From NCBI RefSeq assembly GCF_905171765.1, contig NC_053392.1, forward strand, positions 445,002,837-445,066,836: DNA of 64,000 nucleotides, given 5' to 3'. Origin of the DNA: Bufo bufo (lineage: Eukaryota; Chordata; Amphibia; Anura; Bufonidae). Shown one piece after another: positions 51,930 through 62,790 of this stretch. The position numbers were made by a program, and so were the translations under genes. The notes under the pieces are model-generated. The model did no database searches. It saw only the letters and a list, made by a program, of their open reading frames with translations, and was not told the DNA's origin. The stretch's first letter is position 1; every line of letters starts with the position of its first letter.

Positions 51930-53351
51930 TTAAAACTCTAGATTGCCATCAACAACAACAGGAGGGGGTGGCAGTGGTGATGGTTCTAGAGGTGGAACAT
52001 ACTTTTTGAGTAACGACTTATGGAAGATGTTATGGATTTTAAAAGTTTGAGGTAGCTCCAGGCAAAAAGCCACGGGGTTAATGATGGCTACTATTTTGTA
52101 AGGACCAATGAACCTAGGACCCAGTTTCCAAGAGGGAACCTTTAACTTAATATTTCTAGTAGATAACCACACATAGTCATTCACTCCTAGGTCCAGACCT
52201 GGCGACCGTTTCTTATCAGCCATGCATTTATATTTACCTCCCATATTTTTCAAGTTAGCTTGCACCTTCTGCCATACAGATGATAGAGATGACGAAAACC
52301 ATTCCTCTTCGGGAACCCCAGAAGACCCCCCCTCTTTGAAAGTACAGAATTGTGGATGAAAACCATATGCACCAAGAAATGGAGACTTGCCAGTGGATTC
52401 CTGACGGCGATTATTTATAGCAAACTCGGCTTACGATAAATATGATGACCACACCTCTTGGTTTTCAGACACAAAACACCTTAGATATGTCTCAAGGTTT
52501 TGGTTGGTACGCTCAGTCTGTCCATTCGACTGAGGATGGAAAGCTGCGGAAAAGGACAAGTGTACCCCCAAACGGGAACAAAAAGCTTTCCAAAACTTAG
52601 AAATAAACTGGGTTCCCCGATCCGAAACAACATCGGAAGGGACCCCGTGAAGCTTCACGATTTCACTGATGAATACCTGAGCAAGAGTCTTAGCATTAGG
52701 TAGTGCGGGTAATGCAATAAAGTGTACCATTTTGCTAAACCTGTCTACTACTACCAAGATAACTGTTTTACCCGCAGACAAAGGTAAGTCAGTGATGAAA
52801 TCCATTGATAGATGTGTCCATGGCCTATTGGGAATGACAAGTGGCAATAAAGACCCTGCGGGACGTGTATGAGAGACTTTCGCGCGTGCACAAGTAGAAC
52901 AAGTAGACACAAAATCCATTACATCCTGACGCAACCTTGGCCACCAAAAACGACGAGACAATAGCTCCAAGGTTGCTTTACTACCCGGGTGCCCAGCAAG
53001 TGCCGAATTATGATGTTCCTTTAATAATTCGAGACGCAGGTTTAACGGTACAAACAATTTCTCTGAGGGGCAAGAGACCGGGGCGTCCCCCTGGGCCTCT
53101 AACACCTTCCCCTCCAGAACAGAGTGTACAGCCGAGACAACCACTCCTCTTTGTAAAATGGGTACCAGATCACCCACATTACCCCCTCCAGGGAAACTAC
53201 GAGATAATGCATCTGCCTTGGTATTTTTTGCCCCAGGACGATAGGTGATGAAAAAGTTAAACTTGGTAAAAAATAGCGACCACCTAGCTTGTCTAGGGGT
53301 GAGACGCTTAGCTGATTCAAGGTACAGAAGGTTTTTGTGGTCCGTAATCAC
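51930..53351 (-). pseudogene. Chromovirus 2 RNase H end and integrase
   Basis: 53351-52431 is open for 306 codons: TDHKNLLYLESAKRL and KADALSRSFPGG (end of RNase H/tether), HHNSALAGHPG and CSTCARA (zinc-binding), Asp in LSMDFITDLPL, Asp in VVSDRGTQF, and Glu in NGQTERTNQ. The frame breaks near 52430. It resumes at 52265-51930 with KRSPGLDLGVNDYVWLSTRN and FIGPYKIVAI. Closely similar in order and motifs to chromovirus 1. Confidence 0.92.
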
Positions 53352-53436
53352 CGTGACGGGGTGGATTGCCCCCTCTAAAAAATGACGCCATTCTTCAAAC
53401 GCTAGTTTAATAGCTAATAGTTCCCTATTGCCAATA

Positions 53437-54035
53437 TCATAGTTCTTCTCTGCTGCAGATAGTTTTTTTTAAAAAGAAAGCGCAAGGATGCCATTTGCCA
53501 GGAGACGGACCCTGAGACAGTACAGCCCCCACTCCCACCTCTGACGTATCTACTTCAACAATAAAAGGCTGGGAGACATCAGGTTGGATTAGTACAGGTG
53601 CCGAGGTAAACCACTCTTTTAGGGAGGAAAAAGCAATTTTAGCGGCGTCAGACCATTTAGAAAAATCAGTCCCCTTCCTAGTCATGTCAGTAAGGCGTTT
53701 GACAATCACCGAATAATTTTTAATGAACTTTCTATAGAAATTTGCAAAACCCAAGAACCGTTGCAGTGCTTTAAGGTTCTCAGGAAGATCCCAATCTAAA
53801 ATTGCCTGGACCTTCCTAGGATCCATACGGAAACCTGAAGCAGATAATAGATATCCCAAGAACTGTATTTCCTGAACAGCGAAGACACACTTTTCAATTT
53901 TCGCATATCATTTATTAGTCCGTAGGACCTGCAGTACCTGTCTGACATGTACCTCATGTGTTTTCAGATCATACGAATAAATTAAAATATCATCTAGGTA
54001 TATCACCACAAACCTGCCGATAAGATGACTAAAAA
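53437..54035 (-). pseudogene. Chromovirus 2 reverse transcriptase (partial) and RNase H
   Basis: Begins on its own strand at 54035 just after the 5' LTR with FVVIYLDDILIYS (RT active site, about 54005-53970), then a stop-containing stretch. It continues with [36 protein letters not shown] and [20 protein letters not shown]. The frame is lost in an A/T run near 53460. All RT sequence before YLDD is deleted. Confidence 0.9.
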
Positions 54036-54680
54036 TGTCATGACCGGCGTGCCGATCACATACGTGACGCAAAGGGAGAGAAATGGGAAGGCCCTGTCCA
54101 AGGGAGAGGGAAAGGTGGTGACCCCTAACTCACCTTGAGGCTGGCACCTGACTGCCCTGACGTCCCTAGACGGGTTTCTCACCCGTACGCCGATCACGTG
54201 CCTAAACCCTGGCTTTCCCTGAGATGAGCCCTACGTAGTGAATAGGGCGGTGGGAACACTAGTCTGCACCCCACGAACACTAAAGGTAAACACCAAGGAG
54301 AGGACAGACAATACAGACAAAACATATAATCCCAGGTGGGCGACAACAGCGGACAACAAAAGCCTAACAGGGATCCGGAGGGTAATGCTCTGGAACAACA
54401 ACCAGGAATCACAGCTACACAGCTCCATTGGGTCAGTATAGAAGTCCAGGCTGGAAGCTCTATATCTGGCAACCAGAGAAGTGGGAGATGGGAATATAAG
54501 GAGGTTGGGATTGCTGGACAAGAAACAGCTGAGGAGGAGAAGCTACGGATCCCTGAGTGAGCCAAAAAGGATTGCAAGGCAAACCCAGAAAGCTACCATT
54601 AAGAAACAGCACTATCTTTAGACATAGAGCACGCAGCCACCCGCTGCGACTAGAGCGCGCAGCCACCCGCTGCGAGAGGA
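54036..54680 (-). repeat. 5' LTR of chromovirus 2, altered end
   Basis: Matches 51061 onward with about 97% agreement by eye. At about 54650 it departs: CGCAGCCACCCGCTGCGA is present twice in a row (about 54633-54676), and the last 70 or so bases of the LTR are missing before Gmr1 sequence resumes. Confidence 0.85.
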
Positions 54681-54832
54681 GCATCCCATTGTCTTCCTCA
54701 GCCGGAAGCTTACCCCAGCCGAGACCAGGTATAGTATAGTGGAGAGAGAGTGTCTGGCTATCAAGTGGGCACCCGGTGGTTTCTGTCTTTGCAAAATTTC
54801 AAGTTTTCGGTGGAACACAGGGCAGGCTGTTA
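54681..54832 (+). pseudogene. Gmr1-like RNase H, second half
   Basis: HPIVFLSRKLTPAETRYSIV and ERECLAIKW are the RNase H motifs that follow the part ending at 51060. Similarity fades near 54800 and the tandem repeat begins at about 54833. Confidence 0.85.
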
Positions 54833-55860
54833 ACTGCATATAACCACAGCGCTGGCCACTGAATATATTTAGTTTTTTGACGTAAATACATCACTAAAAG
54901 GTTTTGCCACATATAACTGCAACAGTGAACGCTGAATATATTTAGTTTTTCTACCGAAATACGTCACTAAAGGTTTTACCACATATAGCTGCAAAAGTGA
55001 ACGCGGAATATATTTTGTTTTTGTACTGAAATAATAACTGCAGAAGTGAAATGCTTATATATTTTTTTTTGTACTGAAATAGGCCAGTAAAACTCTTTTT
55101 CTAGAAATAAATGCACCAGTAAAGTGCGTATATATTTTTCTTTCTGTACTGAAATTGGCCACTAAATGCTTTATCCACAAATAAGTGCAGAAGTGAACTG
55201 AGAATATATTTTTCTTTTTGCACTGAAACAGGCCACTAAACGCTTTCAAGACATATAACCACCGCCGACGTGAACTCAGAATATATTTATCTTGTACTGT
55301 AAAAGGCCACTAAACGCTTTCAAGACAGAAACGCCGCCAACATGAACTGATAATATATTTTTATTTTTGAACTGAAATACTAAATAACACATATAACCAC
55401 CGCACTAACTGACTGCTACCGCCGCTACTTCCGTGGACCCCTGCACCACTACTTCCTGGGTAGGTAGGCTGTTGCGAAGAGGGTGGTCTACCCCAGGCAT
55501 GTTTGGCTCCCGACCTTCCACTGCTGCCACCCTGCTGACTCCCAGCCATGCTTTCAACACATATAACCGTCAGCGTGAACTGAGAATATATTTTTTCTTT
55601 TTGTACTGAAATAGGCCAGTAATCGCTTTCAGCAGAAATAAATGCACCAGTGAAGTGCGTATATATTTTTCTTTCTGTAATAAAATAGGCCACTAAATGC
55701 TTTTGCCACAAAAAACTGCACCAGTGAAGTGCGTATATTTTGTTCTTTCTGTACGCTTTCAACACATAACTGCAGAAGAGAACTGCATATATTTTTTTCT
55801 TGTTTGAAAAGATATAAGCCACTATAGGCTTTTCAACATAGCACTTGTACCCCAAGAACA
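54833..55860. repeat. AT-rich tandem array, units about 75-95 bp
   Basis: Some 11 diverged units containing AATATATTT, a T-rich run, GTACTGAAAT, GGCCACTAAACGCTTT and ACATATAACCGC. It is the continuation of 46549-46631. A short GC-rich coding-like segment (55403-55549) interrupts it. The layout resembles the arrays upstream of the hAT transposases here, but the unit differs. Confidence 0.8.
55403..55549 (-). pseudogene. Short Gly/Ser-rich reading frame within the array
   Basis: ATG at 55549 opens MAGSQQGGSSGRSGAKHAWG and then Pro/Gly/Ser-rich sequence for about 50 codons before returning to array sequence. It is GC-rich, unlike its surroundings. It may be the first exon or N-terminus of another transposon protein, by analogy with the Arg/Gly-rich N-termini of the hAT copies downstream of their arrays. 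I cannot name it. Confidence 0.35.
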
Positions 55861-56080
55861 AATAGCTGGAATGACAGAGTTGTATAATGGCTATTTGAAT
55901 TACATTCCCAGAGTTCCTTGCCCCATGTCCTCACATGTGTAGCCACCATTTTAGGAAAATTGCTATCCGTTACCACTAAAGATGAGCAAATTTTTCAAAA
56001 ATTCAATTTGGCCGATTCGCCGAATTTTTCGGAAAAATTTGCTTCGATCTGAATTTATTTGCAGCGAATAGTGTTAAAAA
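55861..56080. other. Unassigned; hAT-like terminus at 55977
   Basis: TAAAGATGAGCAAATTTTTC at 55977 resembles a hAT-type end and is followed by GATTCGCCGAATTTTTCGG. It is cut at 56081 by the DIRS terminus. Nothing else is recognised. Confidence 0.4.
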
Positions 56081-56134
56081 GCCGGAATTAGTACTTACCG
56101 GTAATTCATTTTCCATGAGATCACCACGACGGCC
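56081..56134 (-). repeat. DIRS terminal repeat, outer copy
   Basis: 54 bp, the inverted counterpart of 63379-63432, ending in TCACCACGACGGCC. It marks the left limit of DIRS sequence; hAT-like sequence precedes it. Confidence 0.8.
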
Positions 56135-56190
56135 ATACAAGGAGATTGACCCCTGACCTCTGTAGGGGCAGGAAGCAGAGAAAGGTTTAA

Positions 56191-56673
56191 AGAGGACCTT
56201 TCACCTGTATAAACTATGTGAACTGAGTATGCTGCCATATAGAGCGGCGCCCGGGGATCTCACTGCACTTACTATTACCCCTGGGCGCCGCTCCGTTCTC
56301 CCATTATAGGCTCCGGTATGTTTTCTCACTAAGTTATAGTAGGCGGTGTCTTCCCTTGTCCTGTGGGCGTCTCCTTCTCCAAGGCTGCAGTGCTGGCCAA
56401 TCGCAGCGCACAGCTCACAGCCTGGGAGGTTTTTTTCTCCCAGGCTGTGAGCTGTGCGCTGCGATTGGCCAGTGCTGCAGCCTAGGAGAAGGAGACGCCC
56501 ACAGGACAAGGGAAGACCCGCCTACTATAACTTAAAAAGCAAAGGTACCGGAGCCTATAACGGGAGAACGGAGCGGCGCCTGGGGATAATAGTAAGTGCA
56601 GTGAGATCCCCGGGCGCCGCTCTATATGGCAGCATACTCAGTTCACATAGTTTATACAGGTGAAAGGTCCTCT
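56191..56673. mobile_element. TTAA-flanked palindromic MITE in the DIRS element
   Basis: 483 bp between TTAA (56187-56190 and 56674-56677). The ends AGAGGACCTTTCACCTGTAT and complement are followed by near-perfect arms that meet at about 56430 (CTCCCAGGCTGTGAGCTG). The two open frames (about 100 and 69 codons, on opposite strands) are mirror images. It shares the CCTTTCACCTG terminus with 43151-43792. Confidence 0.92.
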
Positions 56674-56999
56674 TTAAATACCCCCCTCCCACCACCAAAC
56701 ACCAGTGCTTCTAAAATACCAGAGTAAAGGGTGGTGGATAGAGTTGAGCGAACACCTGGATGTTCGGGTTCGAGAAGTTCGGCCGAACTTCCCGGAAATG
56801 TTCGGGTTCGGGATCCGAACCCGATCCGAACTTCGTCCCGAACCCCATTGAAGTCAATAAGGACCCGAACTTTTGGGCACTAAAAAGGCTGTAAAACAGC
56901 CCAGGAAAGAGCTAGAGGGCTGCAAAAGGCAGCAACATGTAGGTAAATCCCCTGCAAACAAATGTGGATAGGGAAATAAATAAAAATTAAAAAAATAAA

Positions 57000-57835
57000 A
57001 ATGAACCAATATCAATTGGACAGAGGTCCCATAGCAGAGAATCTGGCTTCACGTCACCCACCACTGGAACAGGCCACTGTCACACATTTAGGCCCAGGCA
57101 CCCAGGCAGAGGAGAGAGGTCCCGTAACAGAGAATCTGGCCTTATGTCAGCGCAGAATCTGTCTTCATGTCATAGCAGAGAATCAGGCTTCACGTCACCC
57201 ACCACTGGAACAGGCCACTGTCACACATTTAGGCCCAGGCACCCAGGCAGAGGAGAGAGGTCCCGTAACAGAGAATCTGGCCTTATGTCAGCGCAGAATC
57301 TGTATTCATGTCATAGCAGAGAATCAGGCTTCACGTCACCCACCACTGGAACAGGCCACTGTCACACATTTAGGCCCCGGCACCCAGACAGAGGAGAGCG
57401 GTCCCGTAAAAGAGAATCTGGCCTTATGTCAGCGCAGACTCTGTCTTCATGTCATAGCAGAGAATCAGGCTTCACGTCACCCACCACTGGAACAGGCCAC
57501 TGTCACACATTTAGGCCCAGGCACCCAGGCAGAGGAGAGAGGTCCCGTAACAGAGAATCTGGCCTTATGTCAGCGCAGAATCTGTATTCATGTCATAGCA
57601 GAGAATCAGGCTTCACGTCACCCACCACTGGAACAGGCCACTGTCACATATTTAGGCCCAGGCACCCAGGCAGAGGAGAGAGGTCCCGTAACAGAAAATC
57701 TGGCCTTATGTCAGCGCAGAATCTGTATTCATGTCATAGCAGAGAATCAGGCTTCACGTCACCCACCACTGGAACAGGCCACTGTCACACATTTAGGCCC
57801 CGGCACCCAGACAGAGGAGAGGTTCATTCAACTTT
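57000..57835. repeat. 141-bp tandem repeat, six units, hAT copy 3
   Basis: CACGTCACCCACCACTGG recurs at 57050, 57191, 57332, 57473, 57614 and 57755, a period of exactly 141 bp. It lies after the transposase stop on the element's strand. Because 141 is 47 codons, frames of 236 and 306 codons stay open on the plus strand; they are repeat artefacts. Confidence 0.95.
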
Positions 57836-57938
57836 GGGTTGCCCCGCAATATAATGGTAAAATGAAATTAAAAATAGTATTGAATGAGGAAGTGCCCTGG
57901 AGTAGAATAATATATTGTTAAGGGGAGGTAGTTAATAT

Positions 57939-60900
57939 CTAATCTGCACAAGGGATGGACAGGTCCTGTGGGATCCATGCCTGGTTCATTTTTATGAACG
58001 TCAGCTTGTCCACATTGGCTGTAGACAGGCGGCTGCGTTTGTCTGTAATAACGCCCCCTGCCGTGCTGAATACACGTTCAGACAAAACGCTGGCCGCCGG
58101 GCAGGCCAGCACCTCCAAGGCATAAAAGGCTAGCTCTGGCCACGTGGACAATTTGGAGACCCAGAAGTTGAATGGGGCCGAACCATCAGTCAGTACGTGG
58201 AGGGGTGTGCACAGGTACTGTTCCACCATGTTAGTGAAATGTTGCCTCCTGCTAACACGTTCCATATCAGGTGGTGGTGCAGTTAGCTGTGGCGTGGTGA
58301 CAAAACTTTTCCACATCTCTGCCATGCTAACCCTGCCCTCAGAGGAGCTGGCCGTGACACAGCTGCGTTGGCGACCTCTTGCTCCTCCTCTGCCTTCGCC
58401 TTGGGCTTCCACTGGTTCCCCTGTGACATTTGGGAATGCTCTCAGTAGCGCGTCTACCAACGTGCGCTTGTACTCGCGCATCTTCCTATCACGCTCCAGT
58501 GTAGGAAGTAAGGTGGGCACATTGTCTTTGTACCGGGGATCCAGCAGGGTGGCAACCCAGTATTCCGCACACGTTAAAATGTGGGCAACTCTGCTGTCAT
58601 TGCGCAGGCACTGCAGCATGTAGTCGCTCATGTGTGCCAGGCTGCCCAGAGGTAAGGACAAGCTGTCCTCTGTGGGAGGCATATCGTCATCGTCCTGTGT
58701 TTCCCCCCAGCCACGCACCAGTGATGGGCCCGAGCTGCTTTGGGTGCCACCCCGCTGTGAACATGCTTCATCCTCATCCTCCTCCACCTCCTCCTCATCC
58801 TCGTCCTCCTCGTCCTCCAGTAGTGGGCCCTGTCTGGCCACATTTGTACCTGGCCTCTGGTGTTGCAAAAAACCTCCCTCTGAGTCACTTTGAAGAGACT
58901 GGCCTGAAAGTGCTAAAAATGACCCCTCTTCCTCCTCTTCCTCCTGGGCCACCTCCTCTTCCATCATCGCCCTAAGTGTTTTCTCAAGGAGACATAGAAG
59001 TGGTATTGGAACGCTGATAACGGCGTCATCGCCACCGGCCATGTTGGTGGAGTACTCGAAACAGCGCAACAGGGCACACAGGTCTCGCATGGAGGCCCAG
59101 TCATTGGTGGTGAAGTGTGTCTGATCCGCAGTGCGACTGACCCGTGCGTGCTGCAGCTGAAACTCCAGGCGAGCAGCGGCAGGGTGTGAACGCCGGAAGC
59201 GTGAACAGACGGCCCGCACTTTATGCAGCAGCTCTGACATGTCGGGGTAGTTGCGAATGAACTTCTGCAACACCAAATTCAGCACATGCGCCAGGCAAGG
59301 GATGTGCGTCAAACCGGCTAGTCCCAGAGCTGCAACGAGATTTCGCCAATTATCGCACACCACCAGGCCGGGCTTGAGGCTCACCGGCAGCAACCACTCG
59401 TCGGTCTGTTGTTCTATACCCCGCCACAACTCCTGTGCGGTGTGGGGCCTGTCCCCCAAACATATGAGTTTCAGAATGGCCTGCTGACGTTTACCCCGTG
59501 CTGTGCTGAAGTTGGTGGTGAAGGTGTGTGGCTGACTGGATGAGCAGGTGGAAGAAGAGGAGGAGGAAGCTGAGTAGGAGGAGGAGGAGACAGGAGGCAA
59601 AGAATGTTGCCCTGCGATCCTTGGCGGCGGAAGGACGTGCGCCAAACAGCTCTCCGCCTGGGGCCCAGCCGCCACTACATTTACCCAGTGTGCAGTTAGG
59701 GAGATATAGCGTCCCTGGCCGTGCTTACTGGTCCACGTATCTGTGGTTAGGTGGACCTTGCCACAGATGGCGTTGCGCAGTGCACACTTGATTTTATCGG
59801 ACACTTGTTTGTGCAGGGAAGGCACGGCTCTCTTGGAGAAGTAGTGGCGGCTGGGAACAACATACTGTGGGACAGCAAGTGACATGAGCTGTTTGAAGCT
59901 GTGTGTGTCCACCAGCCTAAATGACAGCATTTCATAGGCCAGTAGTTTAGAAATGCTGGCATTCAGGGCCAGGGATCGAGGGTGGCTAGGTGGGAATTTA
60001 CGCTTTCTCTCAAATGTTTGTGAGATGGAGAGCTGAACGCTGCCGTGTGACTTGAATGAGATGCTTGGTGACGCAGGTGGTGGTGTTGGTGGTACATGTT
60101 TGCTGGGCGGCAGGTGCCAACGTTCCTCCAGAGGCGGAGGAAGAGGCCGAGGCGGCGGCAGCAGCAGAAGAGGCCGAGGCAGCAGCAGCAGAAGAGGTAG
60201 CAGGGGGAGCCTGAGTGACTTCTTTGTTTTTAAGGTGTTTACTCCACTGCAGTTCATGCTTTGCATGCAGGTGCCTGGTCATGCAGATTGTGCTAAGTTT
60301 CAGAACGTTAATGCCTCGCTTCAGGCTCTGATGGCACAGCGTGCAAACCACTCGGGTCTTGTCGTCAGCACATTGTTTGAAGAAGTGCCATGCCAGGGAA
60401 CTCCTTGAAGCTGCCTTTGGGGTGCTTGGTCCCAGATGGCGGCGGTCAGTAGCAGGCGGAGTCTCTTGGCGGCGGGTGTTCTGATTTTGCCCACTGCTCC
60501 CTCTTTTGCTACGCTGTTGGCTCGGTCTCACCACTGCCTCTTCCTCCGAACTGTGAAAGTCACTGGCACGACCTTCATTCCATGTGGGGTCTAGGACCTC
60601 ATCGTCCCCTGCATCGTCTTCCACCCAGTCTTGATCCCTGACCTCCTGTTCAGTCTGCACACTGCAGAAAGACGCAGCAGTTGGCACCTGTGTTTCGTCA
60701 TCATCAGAGACGTGCTGAGGTGGTATTCCCATGTCCTCATCATCAGGAAAAATAAGTGGTTGTGCGTTAGTGCATTCTATCTCTTCCATCCCTGGGGAAG
60801 GGCTAGGTGGATGCCCTTGGGAAACCCTGGCAGCAGAGTCTTCAAACAGCATAAGAGACTGCTGCATAACTTGAGGCTCAGACATGGGGGTGATGTGACA

Positions 60901-61223
60901 TACCAATGGGCTTGGTTTTCATGCGCCATCTGTGCGCTTTCTGCAAAAGACTGGGTGGGAGATAATGTGAACGTGCTGGATCCACTGTCGGCCACCCAAT
61001 TGACTAATGCCTGCACCTGCTCAGGCCTTACCATCCTTAGAACGGCATTGGGCCCCACCAAATATCGCTGTAAATTCTGCTGGCTACTGGGACCTGAGGT
61101 AGTTGGTTCACTAGGACGTGTGGCTGTGGCAGAACGGCCACGTCCTCTCCCAGCACCAGAGGGTCCACTAACACCACCACGACCATGTCCACGTCCGCGT
61201 CCCTTATTAGATGTTTTCCTCAT
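57939..61223 (-). pseudogene. hAT transposase, copy 3, nearly full length with two frameshifts
   Basis: Start ATG 61223: MRKTSNKGRGRGHGRGGVSG, an Arg/Gly-rich N-terminus, then LVGPNAVLRMVRPEQVQALV. A shift at about 60800-60900 leads to frame 60906-60010, with the acidic part (DWVEDDAGDDEVLDPTW) and the BED finger (FFKQCADDKTRVVCTLCHQS; HLHAKHELQW). A 5-base loss near 60100 compared with copy 2 shifts it into the 775-codon frame 60266-57939. That frame holds the core (HLTTDTWTSKHGQGRYISL, LVVCDNWRNLVAALGLAGLT), Glu-rich loops, EYWVATLLDPRYKDNVPTLL, and the C-terminal dimerisation helix (LACPAASVLSERVFSTAGGV), stopping at 57939. It would be about 1,000 residues if unbroken. An intron is not excluded. 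Confidence 0.93.
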
Positions 61224-61245
61224 TGTTCCCGTTCACCACAATTTT

Positions 61246-62392
61246 GAGAATGGCAAATTTGGGAATTGTTTTTCAACCCAGAAAAAAAAGTGTGCTTTTA
61301 CGGTCACTACAAATAACTTGACCAGCTAAAACAGTACAGATTTGGTTAAATAGAGATGTGAGGCCTGTTTTTTTTTGCGCTGTGTGACAGGTATAGGTTT
61401 AATCACAGAATCAGATTTCTATCAGCACGCTAGCGCGTGTCTTAGGTTTTTCTGAATGACACTATCAGTACCTTCAATGTAAGATATTCTTTTTGGGATA
61501 CATTTCAAGTAGGCCTCAAATACCAGAAACTAGTTATTTTGAGAATGGCAAATTTGGGAATGGTTTTTCAACCCAGAAAAAAAAGTGTGCTTTTACGGTC
61601 ACTACAAATAACTTGACCAGCTAAAACAGTACAGATTTGGTTAAATAGAGATGTGAGGCCTGTTTTTTTTTGCGCTGTGTGACAGGTATAGGTTTAATCA
61701 CAGAATCAGACTTCTATCTGCACGTTAGCGTGTGTCTTAGGTTTTTCTGAATGACACTATCACTAGCTTCAATGTAAGATATTCTTTTTGGGATAGATTT
61801 CAAGTAGGCCTCAAATACCAGAAACTAGTTATTTTGAGAATGGCAAATTTGGGAATGGTTTTTCAACCCAGAAAAAAAAGTGTGCTTTTACGGTCACTAC
61901 AAATAACTTGACCAGCTAAAACAGTACAGACTTGGTTAAATAGAGATGTGAGGCCTGTTTTTTTTTGCGCTGTGTGACAGGTATAGGTTTAATCACAGAA
62001 TCAGATTTCTATCAGCACGCTAGCGTGTGTCTTAGGTTTTTCTGAATGACACAATCAGTACCTTCAATGTAAGATATTCTTTTTGGGATAGATTTCAAGT
62101 AGGCCTCAAATACCAGAAACTAGTTATTTTGAGAATGGCAAATTTGGGAATGGTTTTTCAATCCAGAAAAAAAAGTGTGCTTTTACGGTCACTACAAATA
62201 ACTTGACCAGCTAAAACAGTACAGATTTGGTTAAATAGAGATGTGAGGCCTGTTTTTTTTTGCGCTGTGTGACAGGTATAGGTTTAATCACAGAATCAGA
62301 CTTCTATCTGCACGCTAGCGTGTGTCTTAGGTTTTTCTGAATGACACTATCACTAGCTTCAATGTAAGATATTCTTTTTGGGATAGATTTCA
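61246..62392. repeat. 295-bp tandem repeat, four units, hAT copy 3
   Basis: GAGAATGGCAAATTTGGGAA recurs at 61246, 61541, 61836 and 62131, period 295 bp, with over 95% agreement by eye. It lies between the transposase start and the element's 5' terminus. The unit is distantly like the 292-bp unit of copy 2 (shared CAACCCAGAAAAAAA and GACAGGTATA). Confidence 0.95.
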
Positions 62393-62479
62393 GTCACTAC
62401 AAATAACTTGACCAGCTAAAACAGTACAGATTTGGTTGAATAGAAATGTCAGGTCTATTTTTTAGGCGCTGGGTGACAG

Positions 62480-62790
62480 GCTCAACTTGCCCCTGATGTA
62501 ATATATGGCCAAAAAATAACCACACTGTTGATGGTTAAATGCACTTGGGTGACACAGGCTCAGCCTGCACCAGATGTAGTATATGGCCAAAAAATAATCA
62601 GACTGTCGATGGTTAAATGCACTTCGGTGACACAGGCTAAGCCTGCAGCTGATGTAGTATATGGCCAAAAAATAACCAGACTGTTGATGGTTAAATGCAC
62701 TTCGGTGACACAGGCTCAGCCTGCAGCTGATGTAGGATATAGCACAAAATAACCACACTATCGATGGTTAAATACACTTGGTGATAGCTT
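62480..62790. repeat. 78-bp tandem repeat, about four units, hAT copy 3
   Basis: GGTTAAATGCACTT recurs at 62533, 62611 and 62689, with a further GGTTAAATACACTT at 62765. The repeat body contains GACACAGGCTCAGCCTGC and ATATGGCCAAAAAATAA. The remaining 62790-63289 is non-coding and ends in GTTCGGGTTCG motifs. Confidence 0.92.

Larger units (their letters stand above)
51061..54680 (-). mobile_element. Ty3/gypsy chromovirus 2, nested in Gmr1-like element
   Basis: Minus-strand element. LTRs at 51061-51729 and 54036-54680 enclose pol in the order (on its own strand) partial RT, RNase H, integrase, chromodomain. Gag, protease and the front of RT are deleted up to the 5' LTR. It lies inside the RNase H of the Gmr1-like element. 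I see no clean target duplication, and some host sequence is missing at the junction. It is related to, but distinct from, chromovirus 1. Confidence 0.9.
46632..54832 (+). mobile_element. Gmr1-like Ty3/gypsy retrotransposon, 3' end lost
   Basis: 5' LTR, SCAN-like gag, protease, integrase, then reverse transcriptase and RNase H. Having integrase before RT is copia-like order and, within gypsy elements, is known from the Gmr1 group. A second chromovirus is inserted in the RNase H (51061-54680). After 54832 sequence returns to the tandem repeat seen before 46632, so the RNase H end and the 3' LTR are missing. Frames carry many stops and shifts. Confidence 0.9.

Noticed and set aside
57001..57921. 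306- and 236-codon plus-strand frames
   Set aside because: They lie in the 141-bp (47-codon) tandem repeat of hAT copy 3, antisense to its 3' part.
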